Assembly (NCBI RefSeq): GCF_014705715.1
Contig: NZ_JACXLC010000001.1
Coordinates: 354,457-418,456, forward strand
Direction: 5' to 3'
Source: Erythrobacter rubeus
GTDB lineage: Bacteria > Pseudomonadota > Alphaproteobacteria > Sphingomonadales > Sphingomonadaceae
DNA: 64,000 nt
Numbering within the stretch: the stretch's first letter is position 1; each line of letters starts with the position of its first letter. Both the position numbers and the translations under genes were made by a program. Positions 32,032 through 40,723 of this stretch are shown piece after piece. The notes beneath the pieces are model-generated. The model saw nothing but the letters and a program-made list of their open reading frames with translations. It did no database searches and had not been told where the DNA came from.

Positions 32032-33306
32032 TCAGGTAGCGAAAGCATCTCGTTCGGCCTGTGCGGGGACACTTCCTCCCACGTCGGCGGAAGCTGCGAG
32101 TTGTTCAGCGTAAAGAGCCAGCAGGCTGTCCCGCCACTCGATTTCGGAACATGTGAGCGCGCCCGATGCAATATGCGCACGCTGGCTCGCTTCCCTCACC
32201 GCGACATCGTCACCAAGCTTCGCGAAAGCCTCCGCCAGGCTTTCCGGGCTGCGCTCCGAAGCAATGAAGCAGCATCCCAATTTCGACGCTTCCTGTGCGA
32301 CAAAGGAATCGGGAAACGCCACGAGCGGAACGCCGCTTTGGAGCGCCTCGAGCGCGACGAGACCAAATGGTTCCGGAACGAGGCTGGGCATGACGAGCGC
32401 GCGTGCAGTGCCGATGATGTCGGCGATTTCCGAATGACTAAGCCAACCTTCCCACGCGACCTCGGGATAGCGCTTAGCGAGGGTCTCCCTTTCGGGACCT
32501 TCTCCGATGATCCGCAACCGGTGCCCGGAAATGCGGACAGCTTGCGCGGCGAGCTCGACCCCTTTTTCACGCGCGACACGGCCGATGAAGAAGATGTCGT
32601 TGTTCTTCTCTGCCGCGACCCGGCTCTCGCTGAACGCGCTCGCTGGATTGCGCACCGTCCGCAGGCGTTCCAGCGACAGGTCGGACTTGCTGAGGAACGG
32701 GCTCATCGAAGGGTGAATGACTGCAACCAGCGCAGGGGATTTACGACCGGAGAAAGTGCGCGCGCGAACCGCCGCGCGCGTCACGCGAAATGCCTTTTGC
32801 GCAGGGCTCCGTTTATCGCAATTGGTCGCGAGGCATTTCTGGCTGAGCGGGGTAAGATGACAAGTCTCGTTCTTTACGAAATTGAAGAACCCGCCATTCG
32901 GGCAGCTCATGAAGAAATCGTGCGCGTGAATGACCAATCGCGATTCCACCCCGGACAGTGCTGCGAAAACCGCGGGTGAGAGAATCTGCGACCACCCGTG
33001 CAAGTGATAAACCACGTCGGGAGCGTCGAGCCGGGCAATCGTGCGCTCGACCATTCGCCGCGCTGCGGAATTGTAGAGGCCATCGCGAACGCCCTTGGCA
33101 AAGCTGCGTTGCATGAGCGGTTTCTGCCCCAGCGAGACGACTTCGATCGATGCCGGGAGGGGGGCATCCGCACCCTCATCGCCGGTAACGAAGGTGACCG
33201 GGATACCGGCTTCGTCGAACAAACGCGCCGACAGCAGCGCGAGTGCTTCCGCACCCCCAGTCGCGGAGGATTGATCGCTGATAATGACGATGCGGCTCGG
33301 GATCAT
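32032..33306 (-). CDS. GT4-family glycosyltransferase
   Basis: Retaining GT-B glycosyltransferase of 424 residues. The N-terminal domain opens with IVIISDQSSATGGAEALALL, the usual glycine-rich loop. The C-terminal domain carries FIGRVAREKGVELAAQA and the donor-binding segment SLVPEPFGLVALEALQSGVP, containing the family EX7E motif. It is cytoplasmic and would add a sugar to the lipid-linked repeat unit. It heads a three-gene operon (GT4, GH16, DAO oxidoreductase) and is divergent from the GT2 gene at 33467. Donor sugar unknown. Confidence 0.9.
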   Translation of the reverse strand: MIPSRIVIISDQSSATGGAEALALLSARLFDEAGIPVTFVTGDEGADAPLPASIEVVSLGQKPLMQRSFAKGVRDGLYNSAARRMVERTIARLDAPDVVYHLHGWSQILSPAVFAALSGVESRLVIHAHDFFMSCPNGGFFNFVKNETCHLTPLSQKCLATNCDKRSPAQKAFRVTRAAVRARTFSGRKSPALVAVIHPSMSPFLSKSDLSLERLRTVRNPASAFSESRVAAEKNNDIFFIGRVAREKGVELAAQAVRISGHRLRIIGEGPERETLAKRYPEVAWEGWLSHSEIADIIGTARALVMPSLVPEPFGLVALEALQSGVPLVAFPDSFVAQEASKLGCCFIASERSPESLAEAFAKLGDDVAVREASQRAHIASGALTCSEIEWRDSLLALYAEQLAASADVGGSVPAQAERDAFAT

Positions 33307-33466
33307 GATAATCTGAGCATATGGAGAAGTGCCCGGATTCTCACGGTATCATTGGTAGTACCTTCATAGAGCGGCTCGAAGCGGAGCGCGTTCGGATTTA
33401 TAGCAAACGCATGAAGCAGCGTTCCGACCGGGCCGGTTGAGGGCCGAACGCACTGGAGCCACACCG

Positions 33467-34342
33467 ATGCAAATCACCGTGATTGTCGCAACTTTGGGAA
33501 GACGGGCAGAGGCCGACGATCTTGTTGAGGATCTCGCCAATCAGACGAGGCTGCCTGACAGAACCATCTTTGCGGTGACGACAGAAGACGATGCTCCCGA
33601 CCGGGATTCGCGCATCGATAACGAGACGCTGATCTGCACCACCAAAGGGCTTTGCGCGCAGCGAAACGCGGGGCTGGAGCTGGCGATCGGGTCAAGCGAT
33701 ATCATCGTGTTCTTCGACGATGACTTCGTTCCGCACCCAACCTATCTCGCCCGGCTGGAGGCTGCGTTCGATAAATCACCGGACGTCGTCGGAATGACCG
33801 GCCTCGTCGTCGCCGATGGCGTATGCGGCCCTGGCCTGACGCGCGTCCAAGCGGTGAGCGCGATCAGCGCGCACGCCGAGGCTTACCCCACCGGCTACCC
33901 ACGAGAAACGGACGTCAACGGACTTTACGGTTGCAACATGGCGATGCGCACTTCCGCGCTGGGGGAGAAGCGGTTCGACGAGCGTTTGCCCCTTTACGGA
34001 TGGCTCGAGGATCTTGACCTGACCAACCAGCTGCTTGGCGAGGGCCGATTGATAAAGCTTGATCGGCTGATTGGTGCGCATCGAGGTGTCAAGGCCGGGC
34101 GGGTGTCTGGGATCCGCCTTGGCTACTCACAGATCGCCAATGCGCGCTATCTCCTCGCGAAAGGAACGACTACGCGCTCGCAATTGTACGGGCATCTGGT
34201 GAAGTACCCGATGGTGAATGCGGTCCGCTCATTCCGGCCCGAACCCTTCGTGGATCGCCGCGGGAGGCTGAGAGGGAATTTGATTGGACTGTTCGATCTT
34301 GCGCTGGGCAAATCGAAACCGGAGAAGATTCTCGAACTCTAA
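33467..34342 (+). CDS. GT2-family glycosyltransferase
   Basis: Inverting GT-A glycosyltransferase of 291 residues. ITVIVATLGRRAEADDL begins the fold, and DIIVFFDDDFVPHPTYL holds the DxD-type metal site. GYGCN-like GLYGCNMAMRT and YGWLEDLDLTNQL form the acceptor and catalytic-base region. The ATG at 33467 has GGAG at 33455-33458; the in-frame upstream start at 33437 lacks family sequence. It stands alone on the plus strand between two minus-strand groups and is expected to contribute one linkage of the surface polysaccharide. Confidence 0.9.
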   Translation: MQITVIVATLGRRAEADDLVEDLANQTRLPDRTIFAVTTEDDAPDRDSRIDNETLICTTKGLCAQRNAGLELAIGSSDIIVFFDDDFVPHPTYLARLEAAFDKSPDVVGMTGLVVADGVCGPGLTRVQAVSAISAHAEAYPTGYPRETDVNGLYGCNMAMRTSALGEKRFDERLPLYGWLEDLDLTNQLLGEGRLIKLDRLIGAHRGVKAGRVSGIRLGYSQIANARYLLAKGTTTRSQLYGHLVKYPMVNAVRSFRPEPFVDRRGRLRGNLIGLFDLALGKSKPEKILEL

Positions 34343-34405
34343 AGGCGATTTTCCGATCCCGTCGGCAGACAGGGATATGCCCGTCCGATAGCGTTGGTCA
34401 TCAGT

Positions 34406-35119
34406 TCAGAGTTTGGTGTTTCTCACGAACACTACTGGCGAATCGTCAACCTCGTTCGGCACGATCGGTGCCTCCGGCATTTCAGCTTCCATCCGCATGG
34501 CTGACGGCGCCGCCTTCGCATTCCCGCCAAGGCTCGAACCAAGCGGAGTCCAGTAATCGGTGCCCGCAAGCTCATTCCACTCAAAGCCGAGCTTGCGCAT
34601 CGCCTGTCGGGCAGCGATCGCCGGTGAGAGCTCCTTGCCTTCGAATTTTACCAGCCCGTTTTCGAGCGCAGTGCAGGAAATCGACGGGTCTTTCGAAAAA
34701 TACAGGATCGTGCCTGGGGCAGCATTCAAGGACATGAATTTCAGCGCCTCGTGTGAAGAACGCAGGCGATCCATCTGTGATCGCTTGGCGGCCGAAATAC
34801 CGATCTCCTCGTCGCTGAATTCGTGCACCGCGCTAGCGGCGGGCTCGATCGCAGCGCGCAGCAATTCCGGGTTGCCGGTGAAGTATTCGGGATCGTCCGG
34901 GTCGAACTGCTCCCTGAACAGGAATCTCAGCGTTTGCTGAAGCGCTTTCCAATCGTAAACCGACGCAGCCATGTAGATACGAAAGGGAACCGGAAGAGCC
35001 GACTGGTTGATCTTCAGGACCCTGGCCGCAACGTCGTCCTTGGCGGTGAAATCGATCCGCGCGAAACCCGGCATGGCGTCATTCATCAGAATGAAGACGC
35101 TTCCCTCTTTGCCGCTCAT
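34406..35119 (-). CDS. Degenerate T5orf172-type GIY-YIG domain protein with DUF4357-like C-terminus
   Basis: Protein of 237 residues. Residues about 5-90 follow the T5orf172/MUG113 branch of GIY-YIG nucleases: GSVFILMNDAMPGFARIDFT, then an Arg in VAARV and PEYF with the Glu. The C-terminal LSPAIAARQAMRKLGFEW to DYWTPLGSSL resembles DUF4357/RAMA modules. The catalytic signature is eroded: the tyrosines and glycine of the GIY and YIG strands are replaced (GSVF and ARIDF), so nuclease activity is doubtful. Start 35119 is preferred because AGGGAG lies seven bases upstream. Finding such a DNA-processing-type fold inside a polysaccharide locus is odd. Family assignment is by motif reading only. Confidence 0.6.
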   Translation of the reverse strand: MSGKEGSVFILMNDAMPGFARIDFTAKDDVAARVLKINQSALPVPFRIYMAASVYDWKALQQTLRFLFREQFDPDDPEYFTGNPELLRAAIEPAASAVHEFSDEEIGISAAKRSQMDRLRSSHEALKFMSLNAAPGTILYFSKDPSISCTALENGLVKFEGKELSPAIAARQAMRKLGFEWNELAGTDYWTPLGSSLGGNAKAAPSAMRMEAEMPEAPIVPNEVDDSPVVFVRNTKL

Positions 35120-35483
35120 GAACACACTCCCTGATGTGATTTCGGACCTGCGATCCGAGATTGTTTGCACGACGCCTCTGGGTTCGAACGTTGTTCTTGC
35201 TCAATTGGTTATGGTTAACCTCGAGAGATAGCGGGCATCGGGTGGCGATGCGAAGGCAATCTTGGACTAGTTCGATATCGACCGGCGCGTTCTTGCCGTA
35301 AGTCGGTGGATCGGCATGTTTCCGAGGGGTTGCCGCTCCCCGGAAGGATTAGGCTCTGGCGCGTTTGGTCTAAGCACAGTGCGCCCCTCCCGAACAAAGC
35401 ACCGCGCGCGTAGGTTCGCAAATGAGAAATCCATGCGCCAGTTTGAGGATGCGCAGGGGTAATTGTAGAAAAGGACGCGCACC
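35120..35483. other. Divergent intergenic region
   Basis: A 364-bp gap between the degenerate GIY-YIG gene (-) and the epimerase gene (+). It should hold promoters for both. I see a short GGTTAACC palindrome and a weak GGGG/CCCC hairpin, but nothing strong enough to name. The ribosome binding site AAGGA at 35470-35474 serves the TTG start at 35484. Confidence 0.35.
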
Positions 35484-36539
35484 TTGAAAGTTCTTGTCAC
35501 TGGGCATCTTGGCTACATCGGTTCCGTACTCACTCCGAAGCTGCTGAGCAGAGGTCACGAAGTCGTCGGTCTCGACAGCGCTTTGTTCGAGGGGTGCTAC
35601 TTCCTTCCCGGTGCGGCGGACATCACCTCTTTGGGCGGCGACGTGCGCGAATTCGTCAAGGATCCCGAAGCAGCCGACAAACTGCGCGGTATCGATGCGG
35701 TCATTCACCTCGCAGCACTCTCCAATGATCCACTGGGCGACTATCGACCGGGGCTGACGCAGGAGATCAATGCGCAAGGATCGATCGATCTTGCGAGGCT
35801 AGCGAAAGAGGCCGGGATAACTCGCTTCGCATTCGCATCCTCATGCTCGAATTACGGGGCATCGGGCGATGATTTCATCAATGAGACTGGCGATCTTAAT
35901 CCGGTGACCGCTTACGGCGTGTCCAAGGTTGAAGCCGAAGTGGGGATCGGAGCGCTCGCCGATGAGACATTCAGTCCCACCTTTTTGAGGGCTTCGACCG
36001 CCTACGGCCTATCGCCGCTTCTTCGCACCGATCTGGTGGTCAACAATCTGACGGCATGGGCGTGCACGACCGGTGAGGTTCACCTGATGAGCGACGGATC
36101 GCCTTGGCGACCTATCGTCCATGTCGAAGATATCGCGGCAGCCTACATCGCGATCATCGAAGCCGACCGGCAGGACGTTCACAAAGAAGTCTTCAATATC
36201 GGCACGACGAACGAGAATTACCAAATCCGCGAAATCGCCGAGCTGGTGCGCGATGTCGTGCCAGGATCGAAGATTGGCTTTTCGGAGAATGCCAGTCCGG
36301 ATGTTCGCAATTACCGGGTGGACTGCAACTATCTCGCGCGCAAGCTGCATGGGTTCAAGCCGCAATGGACGTGCCGGCGCGGGATCGAGCAGCTTTACGA
36401 TGCATATCGATCGGTGGGCTTCACTTTCGAACAATTCGATGGCCCGCGTTTCAAACGAATTGCCCACATGAAGCAGCGGATCGAGCAAGGCTCTCTCAAC
36501 GAAGATCTGTTCCCGATGCGCCAGCTCGAAGGCGTCTGA
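35484..36539 (+). CDS. NAD-dependent nucleotide-sugar epimerase/dehydratase
   Basis: Extended SDR enzyme of 351 residues. The Rossmann motif is VTGHLGYIGSVL, substrate-loop FASSCSNYGASGDD follows, and the catalytic YxxxK is in TAYGVSKVEAE. RPIVHVEDIAAAYI is the usual C-terminal domain start. It converts an NDP-hexose, but nucleotide and product cannot be read from sequence; it might supply the epimerase or dehydratase step for the CDP-sugar branch. It uses a TTG start with AAGGA at 35470-35474. It is a single plus-strand gene, convergent with the Wzx-type flippase. Confidence 0.88.
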   Translation: MKVLVTGHLGYIGSVLTPKLLSRGHEVVGLDSALFEGCYFLPGAADITSLGGDVREFVKDPEAADKLRGIDAVIHLAALSNDPLGDYRPGLTQEINAQGSIDLARLAKEAGITRFAFASSCSNYGASGDDFINETGDLNPVTAYGVSKVEAEVGIGALADETFSPTFLRASTAYGLSPLLRTDLVVNNLTAWACTTGEVHLMSDGSPWRPIVHVEDIAAAYIAIIEADRQDVHKEVFNIGTTNENYQIREIAELVRDVVPGSKIGFSENASPDVRNYRVDCNYLARKLHGFKPQWTCRRGIEQLYDAYRSVGFTFEQFDGPRFKRIAHMKQRIEQGSLNEDLFPMRQLEGV

Positions 36540-36587
36540 CTCGCAGATGACCCGGCCAAACCGTGACCGGGGTTACGGCGATCCTTT

Positions 36588-38075
36588 TTACGCGCTGAGT
36601 GCGGATTGACTTCGCGATGACCTGATCCGTTGCAGGACGTCGAACATTATCGCAACTGGCCCCTCGGGGCGGCCGCTCGCAAACCAGATTGCTGCGATTG
36701 TTCCGGCGTAGGTGACTGCTCCGACCGATATTCTTGCGAACAGATCGACCACTAGCGGCATCCCGTCCTGCGGCATCGCCGCGCTGACGGTCAGCACTGC
36801 TGCTGTCATGGCGCCGAGACCCGCGACGGTCAGCCAGTGACTTGCCAGCTGTCGCCACAAACCGATCGCGATCAGTCGCTTGATGAAAAGGAACTCGACC
36901 AGCGCGGCGAAAACGTCACTGGCAAGCCGCGCAAATGCCACGCCCAGCAGTCCCGCTGAGAAAAATCCGACCATGATTGCCGGGACTTTCACACAGACGG
37001 CGAGGAAGTTTCGCAGGAAGAGCAGCCTCGTGTTGCCGAGTGACATTGCGAGCGGCTGGAGGCCGATGCTGAAGGTTCCGACGATGTAGGCAATCGAGAT
37101 GATCTGGACGAATATCACGGTGCCTTCCCACTGACTGCCAAGCGCCAAAGCAACGGCGGGCTCGGCGACCAGAGCAAGGCCGACTCCCAACGGGGCCACA
37201 AGCATCGCGATTGTCGATTGTGCGCGCTGCTGCGAGGCTTTGAGCCGTTCCATGTCATTCGAGATGTTTGCAAGGCCAGGGAAGAGCGCGTGTCGAATGG
37301 GATGGACTGTTTCGCGCGAAGGGATGGCGGCAACGTTGTCGGCCATCGCATAAATGCCCAACTGCTCCTTCGAAACGGCTAGACCGGCGATCAGCTGATC
37401 GGCGCGCCAATTGAGCGTCTCGAAAATCTGGCTGAGAAACATCCAACCGGAAAACGACCATATCTCTCTGACATGTGCCAGCGATAGCCGGGGGCGATAT
37501 GGCACCAGGATATAAGAGAGGAACGTGGCGCCGATCGCGCCCGCAAGACTGCCAAGAATGATCGCCCAAAAGGATTGAAGCATGAAAGCGAGTGCGATCG
37601 CGAAGATTATTCCGAGCGCGCGGCGCAGGAATTGGGCGATCGCGAGCGGCGCGAACGACATCTGCTTCGTCGCGAGCCATACGTGCGGATTCTCCAGACC
37701 CAGGATTGCCCCTGTGACGCCCGCAACGAGGAAAACGAGGACAAGCTCGGCATTTCCGTAGGCGATCGACAGTGGCCACGCCAACACTGCGAATATCGCG
37801 CAGATAATGCCCGACCGGATGAGGGCCATGGTCCACGCCGTATCGACGTGGGACCGGTCCACCTTCTCTTTGTGAATGAGCGCATTGTTGAGCGAAAGCT
37901 CCGTGCACGATTGCACCAGCACCAGGATGGCCGTTGCAATGGCGACGATCCCGAAATCTTCCGGGGTCAGCAATCGTGCCAGCACCAGCAATCCGCCGGC
38001 GCTCAGCACATTGGCCGCGATGTTCACCCCACCAAGCGAAAGGGCGCCTCGCATCACGCCAAGGCGCAGGCTCAT
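36588..38075 (-). CDS. Wzx-type oligosaccharide flippase
   Basis: Polytopic inner-membrane protein of 495 residues with 12-14 hydrophobic segments, of the MOP/polysaccharide-transporter family. The N-terminal GALSLGGVNIAANVLSAGGLLVLARLLTPEDFG is typical of these flippases, which move undecaprenyl-linked repeat units across the membrane for Wzy polymerisation. The ATG at 38075 overlaps the TGA of the polymerase gene (ATGA), indicating translational coupling; a TTG at 38084 is less likely. It is the last gene of the exopolysaccharide operon running leftwards from 45337. Confidence 0.9.
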   Translation of the reverse strand: MSLRLGVMRGALSLGGVNIAANVLSAGGLLVLARLLTPEDFGIVAIATAILVLVQSCTELSLNNALIHKEKVDRSHVDTAWTMALIRSGIICAIFAVLAWPLSIAYGNAELVLVFLVAGVTGAILGLENPHVWLATKQMSFAPLAIAQFLRRALGIIFAIALAFMLQSFWAIILGSLAGAIGATFLSYILVPYRPRLSLAHVREIWSFSGWMFLSQIFETLNWRADQLIAGLAVSKEQLGIYAMADNVAAIPSRETVHPIRHALFPGLANISNDMERLKASQQRAQSTIAMLVAPLGVGLALVAEPAVALALGSQWEGTVIFVQIISIAYIVGTFSIGLQPLAMSLGNTRLLFLRNFLAVCVKVPAIMVGFFSAGLLGVAFARLASDVFAALVEFLFIKRLIAIGLWRQLASHWLTVAGLGAMTAAVLTVSAAMPQDGMPLVVDLFARISVGAVTYAGTIAAIWFASGRPEGPVAIMFDVLQRIRSSRSQSALSA

Positions 38076-39568
38076 CGTGCGCAAACCCGATTGCTGGGTC
38101 TTAGGACCGTTTTCCTCGGCCCCCGGGCACCTTTTGCTGGAAACGAGCGCAGGCCCCCACGCTCAAGCGCAGCGTCAGGGCTTGTCTCAACTGCTTCCTG
38201 CACCGGACGGCGCAGTGCGATCGCGGCACCGGCCATGATCGAAAAGAACGCCATGGGAACAGGCGATGGACCGGAAATGCTTGCCGGTATCAGGCATAGG
38301 ATCGCAGCCGACCCGAGCGCTCCGCCCAGAGTTTTTCTGGGTGTCGCTCCCAGCCCCCAGCTCGATCGCCGCGTCGCCTCGAACGTCCGCACGAGGTAGA
38401 GCACGAAAGCGACAAATCCGAAGATACCGACCGACCCAAGCACGGCCATGATCTGGCTCGATGAGCGGAAGCTTCCCGGACCGATGCCCAGCCCGTATGA
38501 CGCGATAAGCGCGTGCCACCCCTGCATCGCCCAGAACAGCCTCTGTTGTCCTGACAGGCTTTCCGATTTGCCGAACGTCATTTCGGCGATGAGCTCCCAG
38601 ATCGCAATCGGAAGTTGCGGTACGAATATGAAGAGCGCGCACAGGAAGAATACCGCCCCAAACGCGGCAATCGCCGCTCTCATCAGCTTGCCCGCTGGAG
38701 CAGCACTCGGAAAGAGGATGGCCCTGAGCATAAATAGAGCGGCATAAACCGCCAGCGCTACATAGGCTGTCGAGGCGGTGCTGAGCACCAGCATCATGGC
38801 AAGACCGATGGCAGTCCATCCAGTGACACTGGACCGGATCGATCGATACCACATCTCCGCAGTCGCAACGAACAGCGCAAAGCCCAGGCCGGCATAGATC
38901 GAGGCTTCGGCCAGAAGTCCCCTGATCCGAACAAAGCCGGACGCTGTCGCATCGAGCTGCGCGTAACTGGCGTTTCGGAAAATCGCCAGAAAGTCTTCGA
39001 AAGGGGTGCCGCGCATCGTCAGATCGAGAATGCCCGAAGTGATGTGGATCCAGCTCGCGGTGATGATCGCGCTGATCATAGCCGCAGCTGCTCCGGGCAT
39101 CCGCGACATCACATTGCAGCTGAGGGCAAGCATGACGGCACCGAACATGTAGAAGGTCGCCGTTATATTTTGCGGCGTCGGAGCGAGCGGCACAGTGCCG
39201 AATGGCCCCAGATATTCGATCGGCTGCATTGGAAAGACATCGAAGGATCCGGCAAACAGCCGGGGCGCCAAGTAGGCGCTGGCCATGCCGTACATCGCGA
39301 AGAAGATGAGCCATTTGTTGTCGCCCACCGCATCGGGCAGGAAACCGAGATATCCGCCTTTTGGCGCAAGGATCCTCAACGTGGTGAACAGCAGCGCAAA
39401 CTGGACAGGGGGTATGGATGAGCCGCCCAGCGCTGGCAGCACCACTGCAGCTGAGCCCATCAGGATCGCGCTTAAAATCAGGAAGAAGATCGCGCTTCGC
39501 ACGCTTCCCAGAAGGACGATGTATAGTCCGATTATCGCCTGAACGACCCCGATATAGGTGAGCTCCAT
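38072..39568 (-). CDS. Wzy-type polysaccharide polymerase
   Basis: Inner-membrane protein of 498 residues with about 10-12 transmembrane segments and a long periplasmic loop. The C-terminal half shows the O-antigen ligase/polymerase-like pattern, including the conserved GLGIGPGSFRSSSQ. It would join repeat units delivered by the Wzx flippase, which is encoded next and overlaps it by 4 bp. The C-terminal tail of about 45 residues is charged and Arg-rich. It starts 9 bp after the stop of the upstream glycosyltransferase. Confidence 0.88.
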   Translation of the reverse strand: MELTYIGVVQAIIGLYIVLLGSVRSAIFFLILSAILMGSAAVVLPALGGSSIPPVQFALLFTTLRILAPKGGYLGFLPDAVGDNKWLIFFAMYGMASAYLAPRLFAGSFDVFPMQPIEYLGPFGTVPLAPTPQNITATFYMFGAVMLALSCNVMSRMPGAAAAMISAIITASWIHITSGILDLTMRGTPFEDFLAIFRNASYAQLDATASGFVRIRGLLAEASIYAGLGFALFVATAEMWYRSIRSSVTGWTAIGLAMMLVLSTASTAYVALAVYAALFMLRAILFPSAAPAGKLMRAAIAAFGAVFFLCALFIFVPQLPIAIWELIAEMTFGKSESLSGQQRLFWAMQGWHALIASYGLGIGPGSFRSSSQIMAVLGSVGIFGFVAFVLYLVRTFEATRRSSWGLGATPRKTLGGALGSAAILCLIPASISGPSPVPMAFFSIMAGAAIALRRPVQEAVETSPDAALERGGLRSFPAKGARGPRKTVLRPSNRVCAR

Positions 39569-39577
39569 CGCCGGGCC

Positions 39578-40723
39578 TCAGGTCGTTTCGACTATGCTGG
39601 AAAACCTGCGGTCAAAATGTTCGGGCGCAAAATTTGAGGCATGTTCGATCGCTGCCTGCGGCTCGAAATGATCGAGGAAGTATTCCATGTCATCGATCGC
39701 CTGAACGAGGGAGGGGACGTCCTGCCGATCGAAAAAGATACCCGTTTTACCTTCAACCACACTGTCGAGCGCGCCGCCTCGGCCGAAGGCCACGACCGGG
39801 CGGCCCGATGCCATGCACTCGACAGGAGTGATCCCGAAGTCTTCTTCGGCGGTCATGATGAACGCCCGGCATGTCGCATATACCTCACGCAAGGCAGCGA
39901 AATCGAGCCGTTCGATGAATGTGATGTTGGGCCGGGCCATCGCTTTGAGTTTCTTGAGCATGCCGCCGGTGCCGACCATCGTGAGGGGGAGGCCATTCTC
40001 GTTAAAGGCTTCGACTGCGAGGTCCGGCCGCTTGTACGGGACCATCTGACCAACCCACAGGTAATTGGGCGCGACCTCGTCAGCTTGGCTGAAAAGATTT
40101 GTCTCGACGGGTGGGTGGATGACATGGGCATCGCGGCGCCACACCTTCTCGATCCGCTGCCTGATGAAATTGGAATTGGCGATGAATTGGTCGACGCGTG
40201 CGCTTGAGGAGACGTCCCACTGCCGCAGACGGTGATACATGAACGGCATGGCAAGGCGCGCCGGTGTCGATGCCTCTGCGTGGTACTGGTGATAGTGATC
40301 CCAGATATAGCGCATCGGCGAATGGCAATAACAGATGTGCTCGGAGCCGGGCCGCGTTATCACGCCTTTGGCCGGACCGGACTCGCTGCTGATGACGAGA
40401 TCGTACTCGCTGAGATCGAGCCCTTCCAGCGCCATCGGCATCAGCGGCAGATAGTATTTGTACAGCGATCTCGCGAAGGGCAGGCGGTTGACGAACCCGG
40501 CCTCGATCGGTGCGCTGGCCAGCCGCGCTGACATCTTGCTACGATCATAGACATTGGTGAATAGGTCGGCATTCGGGAATAGGTGTAGCAGCCGCTCGAC
40601 CACCCGCTCACCGCCGCGCATCGCCACAAACCAGTAATGCACAATCGCAACACGAGGCTCGGAAAAGGGCCTGCGGGATGCAGAGCTGCGGGCATGGCCC
40701 GGAGCGGCCACGGGACTATGCAT
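39578..40723 (-). CDS. GT4-family glycosyltransferase (WbaZ-like)
   Basis: GT-B glycosyltransferase of 381 residues. RVAIVHYWFVAMRGGERVVE is the characteristic opening of WbaZ-like mannosyl-type transferases, with ICYCHSPMRYIWDHYHQY in the N-domain. The C-domain has YLWVGQMVPYKRPDLAVEAF and EEDFGITPVECMASGRPVVA with the donor-binding Glu pair. The start at 40723 (MHSPVAAPG) overlaps the kinase gene by 8 bp; longer in-frame starts lie deep inside the kinase gene. It adds a sugar to the lipid-linked repeat unit; the donor is not determined. Confidence 0.9.
   Translation of the reverse strand: MHSPVAAPGHARSSASRRPFSEPRVAIVHYWFVAMRGGERVVERLLHLFPNADLFTNVYDRSKMSARLASAPIEAGFVNRLPFARSLYKYYLPLMPMALEGLDLSEYDLVISSESGPAKGVITRPGSEHICYCHSPMRYIWDHYHQYHAEASTPARLAMPFMYHRLRQWDVSSSARVDQFIANSNFIRQRIEKVWRRDAHVIHPPVETNLFSQADEVAPNYLWVGQMVPYKRPDLAVEAFNENGLPLTMVGTGGMLKKLKAMARPNITFIERLDFAALREVYATCRAFIMTAEEDFGITPVECMASGRPVVAFGRGGALDSVVEGKTGIFFDRQDVPSLVQAIDDMEYFLDHFEPQAAIEHASNFAPEHFDRRFSSIVETT

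Noticed and set aside
38187..39314. A 375-codon open frame on the minus strand inside the polymerase gene.
   Set aside because: It is a shifted frame of the Wzy-like gene; its product is Arg/Cys/His-rich without membrane segments, whereas the Wzy frame gives a coherent multi-span protein.
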